DNA of 64,000 bases. It comes from Echinicola rosea. Lineage in GTDB: Bacteria > Bacteroidota > Bacteroidia > Cytophagales > Cyclobacteriaceae. The stretch spans positions 1,865,501 to 1,929,500 of the forward strand of contig NZ_CP040106.1 of NCBI RefSeq assembly GCF_005281475.1, read 5' to 3'. The notes under the pieces are model-generated. The model searched no databases. It was not told the origin of the DNA and saw only the letters and a list, made by a program, of their open reading frames with translations. Below, piece by piece: positions 46,810 to 56,059 of the stretch (positions within the stretch are counted from its first letter, which is position 1; every line of letters begins with the position of its first letter). Position numbers and translations under genes: made by a program.

Positions 46810-47544
46810 TTATTTGAATTCGCCATTTTTCAGTCGAAGTGCTTCTTCAAGGTGGGCTTCGATCATGTTGTAAACCGCTTCATTACCATCTTCGTTATGA
46901 GGGCCGACGATGATCATGCCGTCACCATCGCCATCTTGGACAAGTCCCGGATCGATGCCCATAAGGAGCTTGTCCATGTAGAGTTCAAGCACCAGTTCTT
47001 GTGTGCCGTTTACTTCCGTTCCAGGGTTGAATTTGATGTTGATGTTTTCTTCGATGTCCAGGTACATCATAGATGGGATACCTTTCCAATCTGCCTTGAT
47101 CAGTACTGATTTTCCATACATTTCACTGTCTTCAGGAAGGTGGTCAGCCTTGGTGAGGTCAAAACTCATGTGTGTATAAAAACCATTTGGAGCCAGGAAA
47201 CTTCCCATTCTGGATAGAAGGATATGTTCATCCGTAACCAGGGGCACTACAAACTTGGGTCCCTTATTTGGGGTAATCAGTGTAATCGGGAATGTTTTGC
47301 TGTCGGCAATTTTAAGGATCATTTTAACGTCCTTTACCGAGATGTTGACATCGGTGACTGTCACGTTCCTGAATACCAAGCTTCCATCGTCTCCTTCTGA
47401 TGGAATATTAGTGCTTACTTTGGCTGAGAGGGTCACTTCGCTCTCTTGGACTTCTTGTGACTCTTCTGTTTGGTTACAGGATACTAGCAAGGCAGAAGTG
47501 GAAATTGCCAGTAAAAGATTTCTAAAAGTTGTTTTTTGATACAT
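46810..47544 (-). CDS. DUF4382-like lipoprotein, second of two
   Basis: 244 residues; lipobox LLVSC. Homologous in order and motif to the 41914 lipoprotein: EMYGKSVLIKADWKG, a MYLDIEENINIKF stretch, LELYMDKLLMGID and an acidic DGDGDGMIIVGPHNEDGNEA loop like a calcium-binding motif, ending in a helix (LEEALRLKNGEFK). Lipid-anchored, beta-sandwich by appearance. A REP-like hairpin at 46771-46785 lies just downstream. Role unknown; DUF4382 assignment by pattern. Confidence 0.62.
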   Translation of the reverse strand: MYQKTTFRNLLLAISTSALLVSCNQTEESQEVQESEVTLSAKVSTNIPSEGDDGSLVFRNVTVTDVNISVKDVKMILKIADSKTFPITLITPNKGPKFVVPLVTDEHILLSRMGSFLAPNGFYTHMSFDLTKADHLPEDSEMYGKSVLIKADWKGIPSMMYLDIEENINIKFNPGTEVNGTQELVLELYMDKLLMGIDPGLVQDGDGDGMIIVGPHNEDGNEAVYNMIEAHLEEALRLKNGEFK

Positions 47545-48004
47545 AATTGTAAAGTTTTGGTTAGTAATGAAATAGTGCTTGTTTATACTGTCGATATTAC
47601 TTTAATAATCGCTGAAGAGAATATTGTTTGTAGCCAATTGTAAATTATCTGTATTTTCTATGGTAAATACCTGGTCATTAAAAATATGAGGTATAAATAA
47701 AAGGCAAATTTCAACGAAATGATGAACTGCTGCCTTGGGACAGTTTTCAATGTTGGTATATAGCTTATCCGCTTTCTTGCCAGTAACAACGGTTCTCGCA
47801 GATATATTGACGATTTACTTATCAACCCAAATCCCTCAAAATCAGGTGTGTTACAAGGATAGGTCATGTTGGGTGAAAGGCTTGGTGTACAAATAATCCT
47901 TTTAAGCGTACAAAAACGGGTTGTTTGTTTTTATAGTGTTGAATGTCATTGCTTTAGGGGGTATATTCGATTGTTTTAATATTCACTAGCCTTATTTTAA
48001 AGTC
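47545..48004. other. Divergent intergenic region
   Basis: Separates the minus-strand lipoprotein from the plus-strand one at 48005. A/T-rich; no supported gene and no clear paired promoter boxes. Confidence 0.4.
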
Positions 48005-48496
48005 ATGAAACCGTTTTCTTATTTTTACCTGTTTGGAATAGCCACCATTTTGTTTTTATCCTGTAATAATGGCGACGAAGAGCCAGACCCAGTGAGTGGA
48101 GGCGGCGGTACCTTGACGTTGAGCGGAGATGAAGCCCATTATACGTCTGGAAAACTCGAAGTCAGCGAGACGGCCTATGGTCGGGCGGATTTGACTGGTC
48201 TGGAAGAGTCCTTGGTGGCGGTGTCCAGTGGAATTTCCATTCCCAATACTCCAGATGAAGAGCTGGTTCCCGAAGGAGGTGATCTGGAACAGCAGTTCGT
48301 CATAGTGGCGTCTGAATTGGCGATTTCCATGAGCATTTTTGCCGATGGTACCAAGCGGGATTACGTTTCCAATGTTACCAATCCCATCAATGTGACCATC
48401 AACCAAGAAGCCAAGGAAGTGGTTTTTAATGATGCTGCGGTGGTCAATGCTGATAATGGTTCTGTGCTGACCCTAAACGGCACCTTGACATGGTGA
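48005..48496 (+). CDS. Small hypothetical lipoprotein
   Basis: 163 residues with lipobox ILFLSC, then an acidic and glycine linker (NNGDEEPDPVSGGGG) that separates the anchor from a beta-rich domain. No family recognised. It is convergent with sbcC, whose stop codon is 31 bp away. The exported, anchored nature is well supported; the function is not. Confidence 0.6.
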   Translation: MKPFSYFYLFGIATILFLSCNNGDEEPDPVSGGGGTLTLSGDEAHYTSGKLEVSETAYGRADLTGLEESLVAVSSGISIPNTPDEELVPEGGDLEQQFVIVASELAISMSIFADGTKRDYVSNVTNPINVTINQEAKEVVFNDAAVVNADNGSVLTLNGTLTW

Positions 48497-48526
48497 TTTT
48501 CCCTAAAAGGATAAGCTAGCTGCCCG

Positions 48527-51500
48527 TCAAAACGAATAGCTTACCTGGCTTCCTTTTTCTGAATCGAGTGCTACTTCTGCATAAACTCCGATTTCCTGCT
48601 GTAGTTCTTCGACATGGGAAATTATTCCGACGACCCTTTTTTCATGCCTGAGGGATTTTAGGGTTTCGAATACTGTTCTAAGTGCATTTTTGTCCAGTGC
48701 TCCAAATCCTTCGTCCAGAAAGAAAAAGCTCTGGTCTGCGCGGTTCAGTGATTTTACTTTTTCTGCCAAGGCCAATGCCAGACAGAGGGATGCCTGAAAA
48801 GTCTGGCCACCTGAAAGGGTCTTGAGCAGCCTTTTTTTGCCCCCATTGAGGTGGTCTTTGACCCAGAAGGTGTTGCTGTCATCTACTGATAAAGTAAGGC
48901 TGTTTTTGGCCAATTGCATAAACCTGATATTGGCTGTTTGTACGAGCTCCTTTAGGTAGATATTGGATACATACTTGACAAACCCGCTGCCCTGAAATAG
49001 TCCATAAAGTTCTTTTAGGTTACTTTCTCTGTTTTCTACCAATTGGAAATCCTTCTTCAGTCGGGCTTTTTCCTCCAGTTTGGTATGAATGTCGTCGATT
49101 TCCTTCTGAAGCAGCGCCACATGTTTTTGAGTGGCCTCCAAGGTGGTTTTGGCCGTTTGGAAGGCGGTTTGGACGGTTTTAAACTGTTCTTGGTCAAATC
49201 CGGCGACCGCTTCTTCAGCTTGCAGGGCTTGTATTTTGTCCTGCATGATGTCTCGTTGCCTGTCAAAAACCTTGATTTGTTCTTGCAGCCTTTCGGGATC
49301 AAGTTGTTTTTCCAAGAGCTCTTTGACGGTTTGGATATTGGTGAAATCATGCTCCGCCATAGCTAGGGAAAGCGACTCATCGGTTTTTTCCAGCTTGGCT
49401 TTCACCTCGGTCAGCCGCTCATGGTATGTTTTCAGGTTTGCCAAGTTGGTGGTTTGTTGTTGGCGTATTTCATTCAAGGCATCCTGCGCCCTTGGCAAGT
49501 TTACTTCCAAGTCATCCAAATAGCGCTTTACCTTGGCAATATCCTCATCAATTTTCTGGGCACGTGCTGTCCTGTATTTTTCCAGAAGATCGGGAAAATT
49601 TACTTCAGCGAGTTTGGTTTCGATTTTGGTCTGTAGGGTTTTGACGTGTTGGTTGGTTTCTTGGTATTTGACCAGATCTTGCTCTGATCTAGCCAAAAAT
49701 TCCTTTTGATCAGCTAGGAGGGATTTAAGCTGCTGTTGAAGTGTTTTTTCTTGTTTGAGGACTGCTTTGGCAGTTTGTAATTTCTGCTCAAGGTCCGACG
49801 AATCTTTTGCATCACCATTTCCTGTAAGCAGCACTTGGATACGTTGCTTTAGGCGATCCGCCTCCTGTTGTTTTTCGACTTGGCCTTTTTGGGTGTTTTC
49901 CAAGGTCAGATGTAGCTTTTCATAGCTGGATTGTGCCGCCCGCAACGTTTCCAATCGTTGACTGTGTCGCTGGATGGAATCATCGGTTTTTTCCAGTTTT
50001 TGGTCATCGAACTGATGTTCTAGCGGCTCGGGATGATCCAGGGCACCACATAGCGGACAGGGATCTCCTGCTTTCAACTGGCGGGCATAGGTGAACAAGC
50101 CCTGTTGCTGCAGGAGGTGCTCGCGGTCTTTTTGTCCTTGATGGAGTTGGTCGGTCGCTTGTTGGATTGCTGGAGCAAAATCAGCTTCCTGTAACCCGAC
50201 TTCTTTTAGCAATTGTTCTATAGCGGATTGGGTAGCCGTTATCTCTTCCGAAAATGTGTTTGATTGTTGGGCAAGCAGGGCAGCCCTTTCATCCAGTTGC
50301 TTGATCTCCAGATAGGAAGATTCCAGTAGGCTTACCTTGTCCATTTCGGGAACATCCAAGTGCTCAATCGCTTTTCCTACCTTTTCTATTTGGTGTGCCA
50401 GCTTGTCTTTTTGTTCCTGCTGTGTACTGTTTTGGTGTTCAAGCTGATTGAGTTCTTGCTGTAAAGCAGATTTTTCAGCGGAAAGTTTGTTGAGTTCTTT
50501 GATTTGGAGCAGGTCTCTGATCCGTGCCTCTTTTTCTCCTTTCGTGCTATAGTCCTTATAAAGCTTTTGATAGCGGGTGTTTTTTTCTTCGATTTCTTGT
50601 TCGAACCGCGTTTTGAAGCGCTCACAGTCGGTTACGCTCACCCGGTATTTTTCCAGGTCAATTTCCAGTTCTTGAAATTGGTCAAGGAGGGGTTTTACAT
50701 GGATGAGCGCCTTTTGGTATTGCTGGAGCAAAGTGCTTTTTTGTTGGAATTCAGGCAATTGTCGGTCCGATTCGGCCATCTGTTTTTTGAGCTGGATGAG
50801 CTGTTCTGCCTTTTCCTTTACCGCGAGGATACTGTTGAGCTGCTGTTCTTTTTCAGCGAGCTGTTTGGCCTCTTTTTCCCTTTGGGTCGTAAGCTGCTTC
50901 AATTGCCCTTCGGTGGTTTGGAGAGCCTCTTTAGAAAATGCCGCCAATCCCTCCAATTGGGTTTCGAGCTTGATCTTCTTTTCTTTTTCGATCGAAAGCA
51001 GCTGCTTGGTTTTTCCCGCCAGGTCAAAGCGCTCCAAGCCAAAAAGTTCTTTCATCATCTCGGCACGGTCTTTTGGTTTTTGCTCGATAAACTCCCTGAA
51101 TTTTCCTTGGGGAATGATGACCGTCTGGCGGAAGTGGTCCATTTTCATGCCGATCAGCGCTTCGCCTTTGGCTTCCAGCGGAATCCAGCCATCGCTAGAC
51201 TTTTCATAAAAAGTATGTGTAGCCGGCTTTACATCATCAAAATTCTTGGTATTTCGCTTGGCGATATAGGAAGCCTTATATTGCCGGGCATTGTTTTTTC
51301 CTGCTAGGAATTCAAAGTGGATGGCGATGCCGGGGCTTTGGAGGTTGACCATGCTGTTTTTTTCGCCTTTGCTGGCGAGCCTTTCGGTGGTGCCATAAAG
51401 TGCCAGCAAGATGGCTTCCAGTATGGAGGATTTGCCGCTCCCTACCGCTCCGAAAATACCAAAAAGCCCTGCGCCGGTCAGTTGGGTAAAGTCTATGGTC

Positions 51501-51553
51501 TGCTTTTCCTTGTAGGAATATAATCCTTCAATTTCCAGTTTTACAGGAATCAT
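48527..51553 (-). CDS. sbcC: Nuclease SbcCD subunit C (SMC-like ATPase)
   Basis: 1008 residues. With SbcD it forms the Rad50/Mre11-type complex that cuts hairpins and protein-blocked DNA ends. Walker A is GAVGSGKSS (residues 35-43). Two long coiled coils (about 180-480 and 520-800) flank the zinc hook C499-PL-C502 (CPLC) that dimerises the arms. The ABC signature is LSGGQTFQASL and Walker B FFFLDEGFGALD near the C terminus. Length is in the normal range. The gene starts 2 bp after the sbcD stop codon, so the two are co-translated. Confidence 0.95.
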   Translation of the reverse strand: MIPVKLEIEGLYSYKEKQTIDFTQLTGAGLFGIFGAVGSGKSSILEAILLALYGTTERLASKGEKNSMVNLQSPGIAIHFEFLAGKNNARQYKASYIAKRNTKNFDDVKPATHTFYEKSSDGWIPLEAKGEALIGMKMDHFRQTVIIPQGKFREFIEQKPKDRAEMMKELFGLERFDLAGKTKQLLSIEKEKKIKLETQLEGLAAFSKEALQTTEGQLKQLTTQREKEAKQLAEKEQQLNSILAVKEKAEQLIQLKKQMAESDRQLPEFQQKSTLLQQYQKALIHVKPLLDQFQELEIDLEKYRVSVTDCERFKTRFEQEIEEKNTRYQKLYKDYSTKGEKEARIRDLLQIKELNKLSAEKSALQQELNQLEHQNSTQQEQKDKLAHQIEKVGKAIEHLDVPEMDKVSLLESSYLEIKQLDERAALLAQQSNTFSEEITATQSAIEQLLKEVGLQEADFAPAIQQATDQLHQGQKDREHLLQQQGLFTYARQLKAGDPCPLCGALDHPEPLEHQFDDQKLEKTDDSIQRHSQRLETLRAAQSSYEKLHLTLENTQKGQVEKQQEADRLKQRIQVLLTGNGDAKDSSDLEQKLQTAKAVLKQEKTLQQQLKSLLADQKEFLARSEQDLVKYQETNQHVKTLQTKIETKLAEVNFPDLLEKYRTARAQKIDEDIAKVKRYLDDLEVNLPRAQDALNEIRQQQTTNLANLKTYHERLTEVKAKLEKTDESLSLAMAEHDFTNIQTVKELLEKQLDPERLQEQIKVFDRQRDIMQDKIQALQAEEAVAGFDQEQFKTVQTAFQTAKTTLEATQKHVALLQKEIDDIHTKLEEKARLKKDFQLVENRESNLKELYGLFQGSGFVKYVSNIYLKELVQTANIRFMQLAKNSLTLSVDDSNTFWVKDHLNGGKKRLLKTLSGGQTFQASLCLALALAEKVKSLNRADQSFFFLDEGFGALDKNALRTVFETLKSLRHEKRVVGIISHVEELQQEIGVYAEVALDSEKGSQVSYSF

Positions 51554-51555
51554 AT

Positions 51556-52779
51556 CTATTCGTTTTGACTGATGATTTCGTTAAAAAGTGCACTGATCTC
51601 TTTGTTTGGGGCTACACCTTTGGCGCTTTGGTAAAAGCGGGCGAAGAGCGTCCCCATGTCTTTGCCCAAGTCCGCTGCCTGCAGACCTGTCCCATCCCTG
51701 TCCTGTTGGCCGGTAAGTCGGGGGATCAGATTGACAATGCCATCGTGGGCTTTCATGATGGTCTTTCGGGTTTCCGCATCGATCGAGGTGGCGGTTTCAT
51801 AGATGATTTCTACGAAGCAGTAAGGGTTTTCTTCCAGCCAAGTGAGTGTATCGGCCAAATCGGAAAACGTCTTCTGATAAAGTGGTCGTCCTTTCTTGAG
51901 GGCAATAGGATGGTATTGGGCGGGGTTATTGGGTTTGACTTCTACCAAAACCACCTGTTTTTCCTGATTGGCTTCGCTAAAGCTATAGGCTAAGGGAGAA
52001 CTACTGTACACCACAGGACAGGGCTGCTTGTCCACGGCATGATAGCGGTGAAGGTGGCCTAGCGCCGCATACTGGATACTGTCGGGGATCATGTGGGTGT
52101 AAAGGGCTTGGGTCCCTCCCACGTGTAAGATAGGTCGTTCACTTTCGGGTTCGGCTTCGGGTTTTTCACCTTCCCTCATAAAGAAGAAGTGGCCCATAAA
52201 AAGATTGACCCCGGCATCATCACAGTACTGGTTTGCGAGAGCATTCCACTTTTTGTCCAGCACTTCCCGTAAAGCAGCCTCTTTGTCTTCTTCTCCCAAG
52301 TATGTTTTCAAGAGCACTTCGTTGGCATAGGGCGCCAGGATAATGCGCACTGGAAAAGGGTGGTGTGGCAATTTAAGCTCCACAAATCCTGGGGAAGACT
52401 GCTTGATTTCCAGGCCGCTGTCCAACTTCCCAGGCGTGACCACTTGCTCATAGCTGCTGTAAAAAAGAATGCCCAATTCCCTGGCCAGCGGATCAGGGGC
52501 ACTGATGAACTGGGTGCTGTCGTGGTTGCCAGAGATAGCGATCACCGGCCTTTTACCGTCCTTGGAGAGTCTGCGAAGGGTTTTGTAAAGCAGCTCTACC
52601 GCCTCATGGCTGGGATTGAAACTGTCAAAGATGTCTCCGGCCAGCAAGACCAAGTCCACCGCTTCACGATCTGCAATGGCGATCATCTCCTCCAGTACCA
52701 GCTGTTGCTCCGGCAGTCTGGAATATTCTTGAAGGCGTTTTCCTAAATGCCAATCAGCTGAATGTAAGAGCTTTAACAT
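51556..52779 (-). CDS. sbcD: Nuclease SbcCD subunit D (Mre11-like exonuclease)
   Basis: 407 residues. It is the manganese-dependent nuclease of the SbcCD complex. Calcineurin-like phosphoesterase motifs are in order: SADWHLGKRL (D8, H10), LAGDIFDSFNPSHEA, SGNHDS, then GHFF and ALGHLHRYH later in the domain. A C-terminal region binds the SbcC coiled-coil base. It is the first gene of the sbcDC operon on the minus strand. Confidence 0.95.
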   Translation of the reverse strand: MLKLLHSADWHLGKRLQEYSRLPEQQLVLEEMIAIADREAVDLVLLAGDIFDSFNPSHEAVELLYKTLRRLSKDGKRPVIAISGNHDSTQFISAPDPLARELGILFYSSYEQVVTPGKLDSGLEIKQSSPGFVELKLPHHPFPVRIILAPYANEVLLKTYLGEEDKEAALREVLDKKWNALANQYCDDAGVNLFMGHFFFMREGEKPEAEPESERPILHVGGTQALYTHMIPDSIQYAALGHLHRYHAVDKQPCPVVYSSSPLAYSFSEANQEKQVVLVEVKPNNPAQYHPIALKKGRPLYQKTFSDLADTLTWLEENPYCFVEIIYETATSIDAETRKTIMKAHDGIVNLIPRLTGQQDRDGTGLQAADLGKDMGTLFARFYQSAKGVAPNKEISALFNEIISQNE

Positions 52780-53265
52780 ATTTTAAAAAGGTCGGTTTTT
52801 CGTTTTAATAGAAAATCAGATTAAATTTAGGGGCTTAAATATTGGTAAGCAAACCAAATAGTGGATCAAAAGTGCGAAAAGCCCAATATATTCACTGTCC
52901 AGAATATACTGCATTACATGGCCGTTTTGTCCAGGGCAAACGTATTTATGACGTCATGGAGTTGTTTAATTCAGGCAAAAAGCGTCAGACCGAACGGAGT
53001 CGAGGTCCAACGTCTAGTCTTCGACTTTAGTTTATCCTGAGCTTGTCGAGGGGCTCAGGCTGACATGTCCTTACTAATAGTTTAAAAGCGATTTCCCTGC
53101 TGTTTTGTCCGCTCCAAGCAGTAATGGCGAGGCATTTCTGTAGCAGGGAAAGTTTGCTTGTCTTTGGGACAGTAGGCAAGTATTGGTCATTTGCGTACGG
53201 TTTGTGCATGTGGGTTTATGATACCCGTTTGAAAATCTGGCATTTAAATTGTGAAGCCGATGTTT
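52780..53265. other. Divergent intergenic region between sbcD and rlpA
   Basis: No gene supported. It contains the hairpin CCTGAGC...GCTCAGG at 53036-53059, with the CTTGTCGA core that is a widely scattered short intergenic sequence in bacteria. Confidence 0.45.
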
Positions 53266-53793
53266 ATGAGGAAAATATTGTTTTTGTCCCTGTTATTGAG
53301 TGTGTTAGGGATAGGGAGATTGTTGGCGCAGCCGACCGATTTGGGAGTGGATTCTACATTGGTGATAGAAGAGGGGATAGCAAGTTACTATGGTCGCTTT
53401 TTCCATAACAGGAAGACAGCCAATGGTGAGATCTTTGACATGGAAGGAATGACTGCGGCGCATAAAAACCTGCCCTTTGGCACGATGGTACGGGTGACAA
53501 ATCTCCGAAACGGTAAGGAAATCATCGTGAAGGTAAATGACCGCCTGCCCCAAAACTCCAAGCGCACCATCGACTTGGCAAAGGGTGCCGCAAGAAAGCT
53601 CGGCATGATCCAGATGGGGCTGGCACCCGTGGCCATCAGTGTATTAAAACCGCAGGGGATAGCCCGGCTGATGGATTATTATGAAGATGATGTCCCCACC
53701 GGCCTAAGGCTGAGAATGTACCTCAAGCCCATCGCGGTCGAAAAAGATACTACCGTGATTTTTGCTTGGCCTTTTGACCCCCTGGCCTTTTGA
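53266..53793 (+). CDS. rlpA: RlpA-like septal ring lytic transglycosylase (double-psi beta-barrel)
   Basis: 175 residues from the ATG at 53266 (in-frame GTG and ATG codons lie 15 and 6 bp upstream). A signal peptide ending near LLAQ is followed by the RlpA double-psi beta-barrel: GIASYYGRFFHNRKTANGE, MTAAHKNLPFGTMVRVTN, VNDRLP with the conserved Asp, and RTIDLAKGAARKLG. RlpA cuts naked peptidoglycan strands at the septum. There is no C-terminal SPOR domain, so septal targeting would have to come from elsewhere. A tandem repeat array begins right after it. Confidence 0.85.
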   Translation: MRKILFLSLLLSVLGIGRLLAQPTDLGVDSTLVIEEGIASYYGRFFHNRKTANGEIFDMEGMTAAHKNLPFGTMVRVTNLRNGKEIIVKVNDRLPQNSKRTIDLAKGAARKLGMIQMGLAPVAISVLKPQGIARLMDYYEDDVPTGLRLRMYLKPIAVEKDTTVIFAWPFDPLAF

Positions 53794-53808
53794 TCCCCTG
53801 GCTTTTTA

Positions 53809-54450
53809 CCCCCTGGCCCCCTAAAAGGGGGGAGTTGCTTGGCTAAGGGAGTTTCTTGTCGATATGGCGGCTTCACCTTCAAACTTTTCTACATTGAACC
53901 TTTCGACTTGTTCTTACCCCCTGGCCTCCTAAAAGGGGGAATAGTTGCTTGACTAAGGGAGTTTCTTGTCGATATGGCGGCTTCACCTTCAAACTTTTCT
54001 ACATTGAAACCTTTCGACTTGTTCTTCCCCCTGGCCTCCTAAAAGGGGGGGTAGTTGCTTGACTAAGGGAGTTTCTAACGATATATTGGCTCCACCTTCC
54101 AACCTATCTACATTGAAACCTTTCGACTTGTTCTTACCCCCTGGCCCCCTAAAAGGGGGGGAGTTGCTTGACTAAGGGAGTTTCTTGTCGATATGGCGGC
54201 TTCACCTTCAAACTTTTCTACATTGAACCTTTCGACTTGTTCTTACCCCTGGCCCCCTAAAAGGGGGGATAGTTGCCTAGCTAAGGGAGTTTCTAACGAT
54301 ATATTGGCTTCACCTTCAAACTTTTCTACATTGAAACCTTTCGACTTGTTCTTCCCCCTGGCCTCCTAAAAGGGGGGGTAGTTGCTTGACTAAGGGAGTT
54401 TCTAACGATATATTGGCTCCACCTTCCAACCTATCTACATTGAAACCTTC
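53809..54450. repeat. Tandem array, six units of about 108-110 bp
   Basis: Unit starts at 53809, 53917, 54027, 54137, 54246 and 54354. Each begins with a CCCCCTGGCC(T/C)CCTAAAAGGGGG palindrome-like block and ends with TTTCGACTTGTTCTT. Two internal variants occur: one with GTCGATATGGCGGC, the other with AACGATATATTGGCT. Order is A, A, B, A, mixed, B. It fills the gap between rlpA and the convergent bestrophin gene. There are no unique spacers, so it is not CRISPR. Confidence 0.85.
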
Positions 54451-54463
54451 CAACCTTTCCCCC

Positions 54464-55378
54464 TTACATCACATATTCGTCATTGATGGGGCTGACGGGA
54501 TCGGGGATGTGTTCTTCATGGATCATTTCCAGTAGATTGATTTCGATGGTACGGGTGATCTGGTCCAGGGGGATTCCGGTGGGGATGGGCTCAAATGGAT
54601 TTAAAATGGCTTGGCCGATAAAGTGAATGGTATGGAAGACATAGCCAATGATGGTGCCAAAAAGAATGGCGCGCCAGCCTACCGTGGGCGCTACTGCCAG
54701 TGTAAAGGCAATGTTAAAAAGCCAAATAAAGGCCTTGGTATAGTAATTATAGGAAGTGGGGAAGACGGTGTTTTTGATCCGTTCTGATTTGCCCATCTCG
54801 TCGCAGAACCGGGTGATTTCCCTGTTGAGCTCCAAAAATTCGAAACCATCTATAAGTTTTTCTTTTCGCCAGGTTTTGAGTTCCATAGTCTGAAGACTTA
54901 GGATGGCATTGTGTATATTACTTTCGTTTTTGATGATATCGAGATCGCTTTGTATGAGGTATTTTTTGTACTCATGGTCGTTTGTTCCACGCAGCTTTTC
55001 CTTTAGAGCATACAGGAAGGCAATATGACGTTTGATGGCATATTCTTTCATCAGCTGTAAGTGCTGCCCTTTGATTTGGTCTGTGGGGATGGGGAACAGG
55101 AGGGCATGTCTTGCCCACGTGCGAGAGCTATTGACCATGGCACCCCATATTTTTCGTGCTTCCCACCAGCGGTCATAGGACTGGTTATTGTTAAAACCTA
55201 TAAAAAAGGCCAGGGCCGTGCCCAGGATAGAGGGGATGATGGAGGGCATTTCGAAGTGGTACTGGATAAAATACCGGTAGAAGAAATAAGCCATCGAGCA
55301 GGTCAAGGCGACCAAAATCGTGTTTTTCCAGGTCCCCCTGACTATGCGGCTCAACCTGATGTCATGTGTAATGATCAT
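54464..55378 (-). CDS. Bestrophin-family anion channel (UPF0187)
   Basis: 304 residues from the ATG at 55378; a longer upstream extension lacks family sequence. Membrane helices are at the N terminus (LVALTCSMAYFFYRYFI, IIPSILGTALAFFIGFNNN) and near the middle to C terminus (AFIWLFNIAFTLAVAPTVGW). YDRWWEARKIWGAMVNSSR is the bestrophin signature between the second helix and the cytoplasmic part. Bacterial bestrophins form pentameric chloride or cation channels. It is on the minus strand and the tandem array separates it from rlpA. Confidence 0.85.
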   Translation of the reverse strand: MIITHDIRLSRIVRGTWKNTILVALTCSMAYFFYRYFIQYHFEMPSIIPSILGTALAFFIGFNNNQSYDRWWEARKIWGAMVNSSRTWARHALLFPIPTDQIKGQHLQLMKEYAIKRHIAFLYALKEKLRGTNDHEYKKYLIQSDLDIIKNESNIHNAILSLQTMELKTWRKEKLIDGFEFLELNREITRFCDEMGKSERIKNTVFPTSYNYYTKAFIWLFNIAFTLAVAPTVGWRAILFGTIIGYVFHTIHFIGQAILNPFEPIPTGIPLDQITRTIEINLLEMIHEEHIPDPVSPINDEYVM

Positions 55379-55711
55379 GGTGGGAGTCTTTTTTGGTAAT
55401 GTAAACAATTTACGAAAAAGTTGATGGAAAGAAAGGGAGGCAAATGGGGGAAGTGCGGATTCAGCTTGCTGCAAACGAAGAGGATTTTTTGGGTGTGCCA
55501 AGTCCAGTCCTCTTCGTTATGCTTGGTAAAAAATTTCATACTACAAGCTTTTAATGTTTTGAAAAATTGTTTTTTGATGATTGTAAAAGTATATAATATT
55601 ACATATGCTTATGATTTATTTGTTTTTTCTTAAAATACCCCACATGGGGTATTTGCTACTATCGTTTTTTTTTTTCTTGTATGAGAATTTATCTAATCCA
55701 AAACAAAATAT
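55379..55711. other. Divergent intergenic region with homopolymer tracts
   Basis: Contains a long T tract near 55665 and an ATG at 55681 that could start a LytTR frame if the seven-T run at 55721-55727 had one T less. No other gene seen. Confidence 0.45.
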
Positions 55712-56059
55712 TTGGAACAACTTTTTTTGAGAAACGAAACAAGTGCTGCCAACATCCCATTGGAACGGATACTTTCTCTGGAGGTGAAAGATTACTATTT
55801 GGTCTGTCATACCGTCTGTGGCAAGGACTTTTGCTGTAGTAAGCCGTTAAATGAAATAGAGGGAGAATTGCCGCCGTACTTTATACGGATCAATAGAAAC
55901 ACCATCGTGAATTTACAAAAGGTAAGGTTGGTGGATTTTAAGGAGAGAACCATTTTTATGAATGAAAAATTGGCCTATCAGTTAGCTGTTAGGAGAATGA
56001 AAGCAATACGTAAAGCAATCAATGAATATGAAGCATTTAGAAGGGATATTGGCGAGTAA
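55712..56059 (+). CDS. Stand-alone LytTR DNA-binding domain regulator
   Basis: 115 residues covering a LytTR DNA-binding domain: IPLERILSLEVKDYYLVCHT, then the PPYFIRINRNTIVNLQKV block that contacts DNA, then RRMKAIRKAI. No receiver domain precedes it. The frame has no ATG; TTG at 55712 is the only usual start after the upstream stop. The alternative is an ATG at 55681 (MRIYLIQNKIFGTT) that would enter this frame after loss of one T from the run at 55721-55727. The last 38 bp overlap the sulfotransferase gene, so they are co-transcribed. It probably controls the neighbouring genes, though targets are not visible. Confidence 0.65.
   Translation: MEQLFLRNETSAANIPLERILSLEVKDYYLVCHTVCGKDFCCSKPLNEIEGELPPYFIRINRNTIVNLQKVRLVDFKERTIFMNEKLAYQLAVRRMKAIRKAINEYEAFRRDIGE

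Noticed and set aside
53809..54450. CRISPR array
   Set aside because: The whole 108-110-bp unit repeats with no unique spacers and there are no cas genes; it is a plain tandem repeat.
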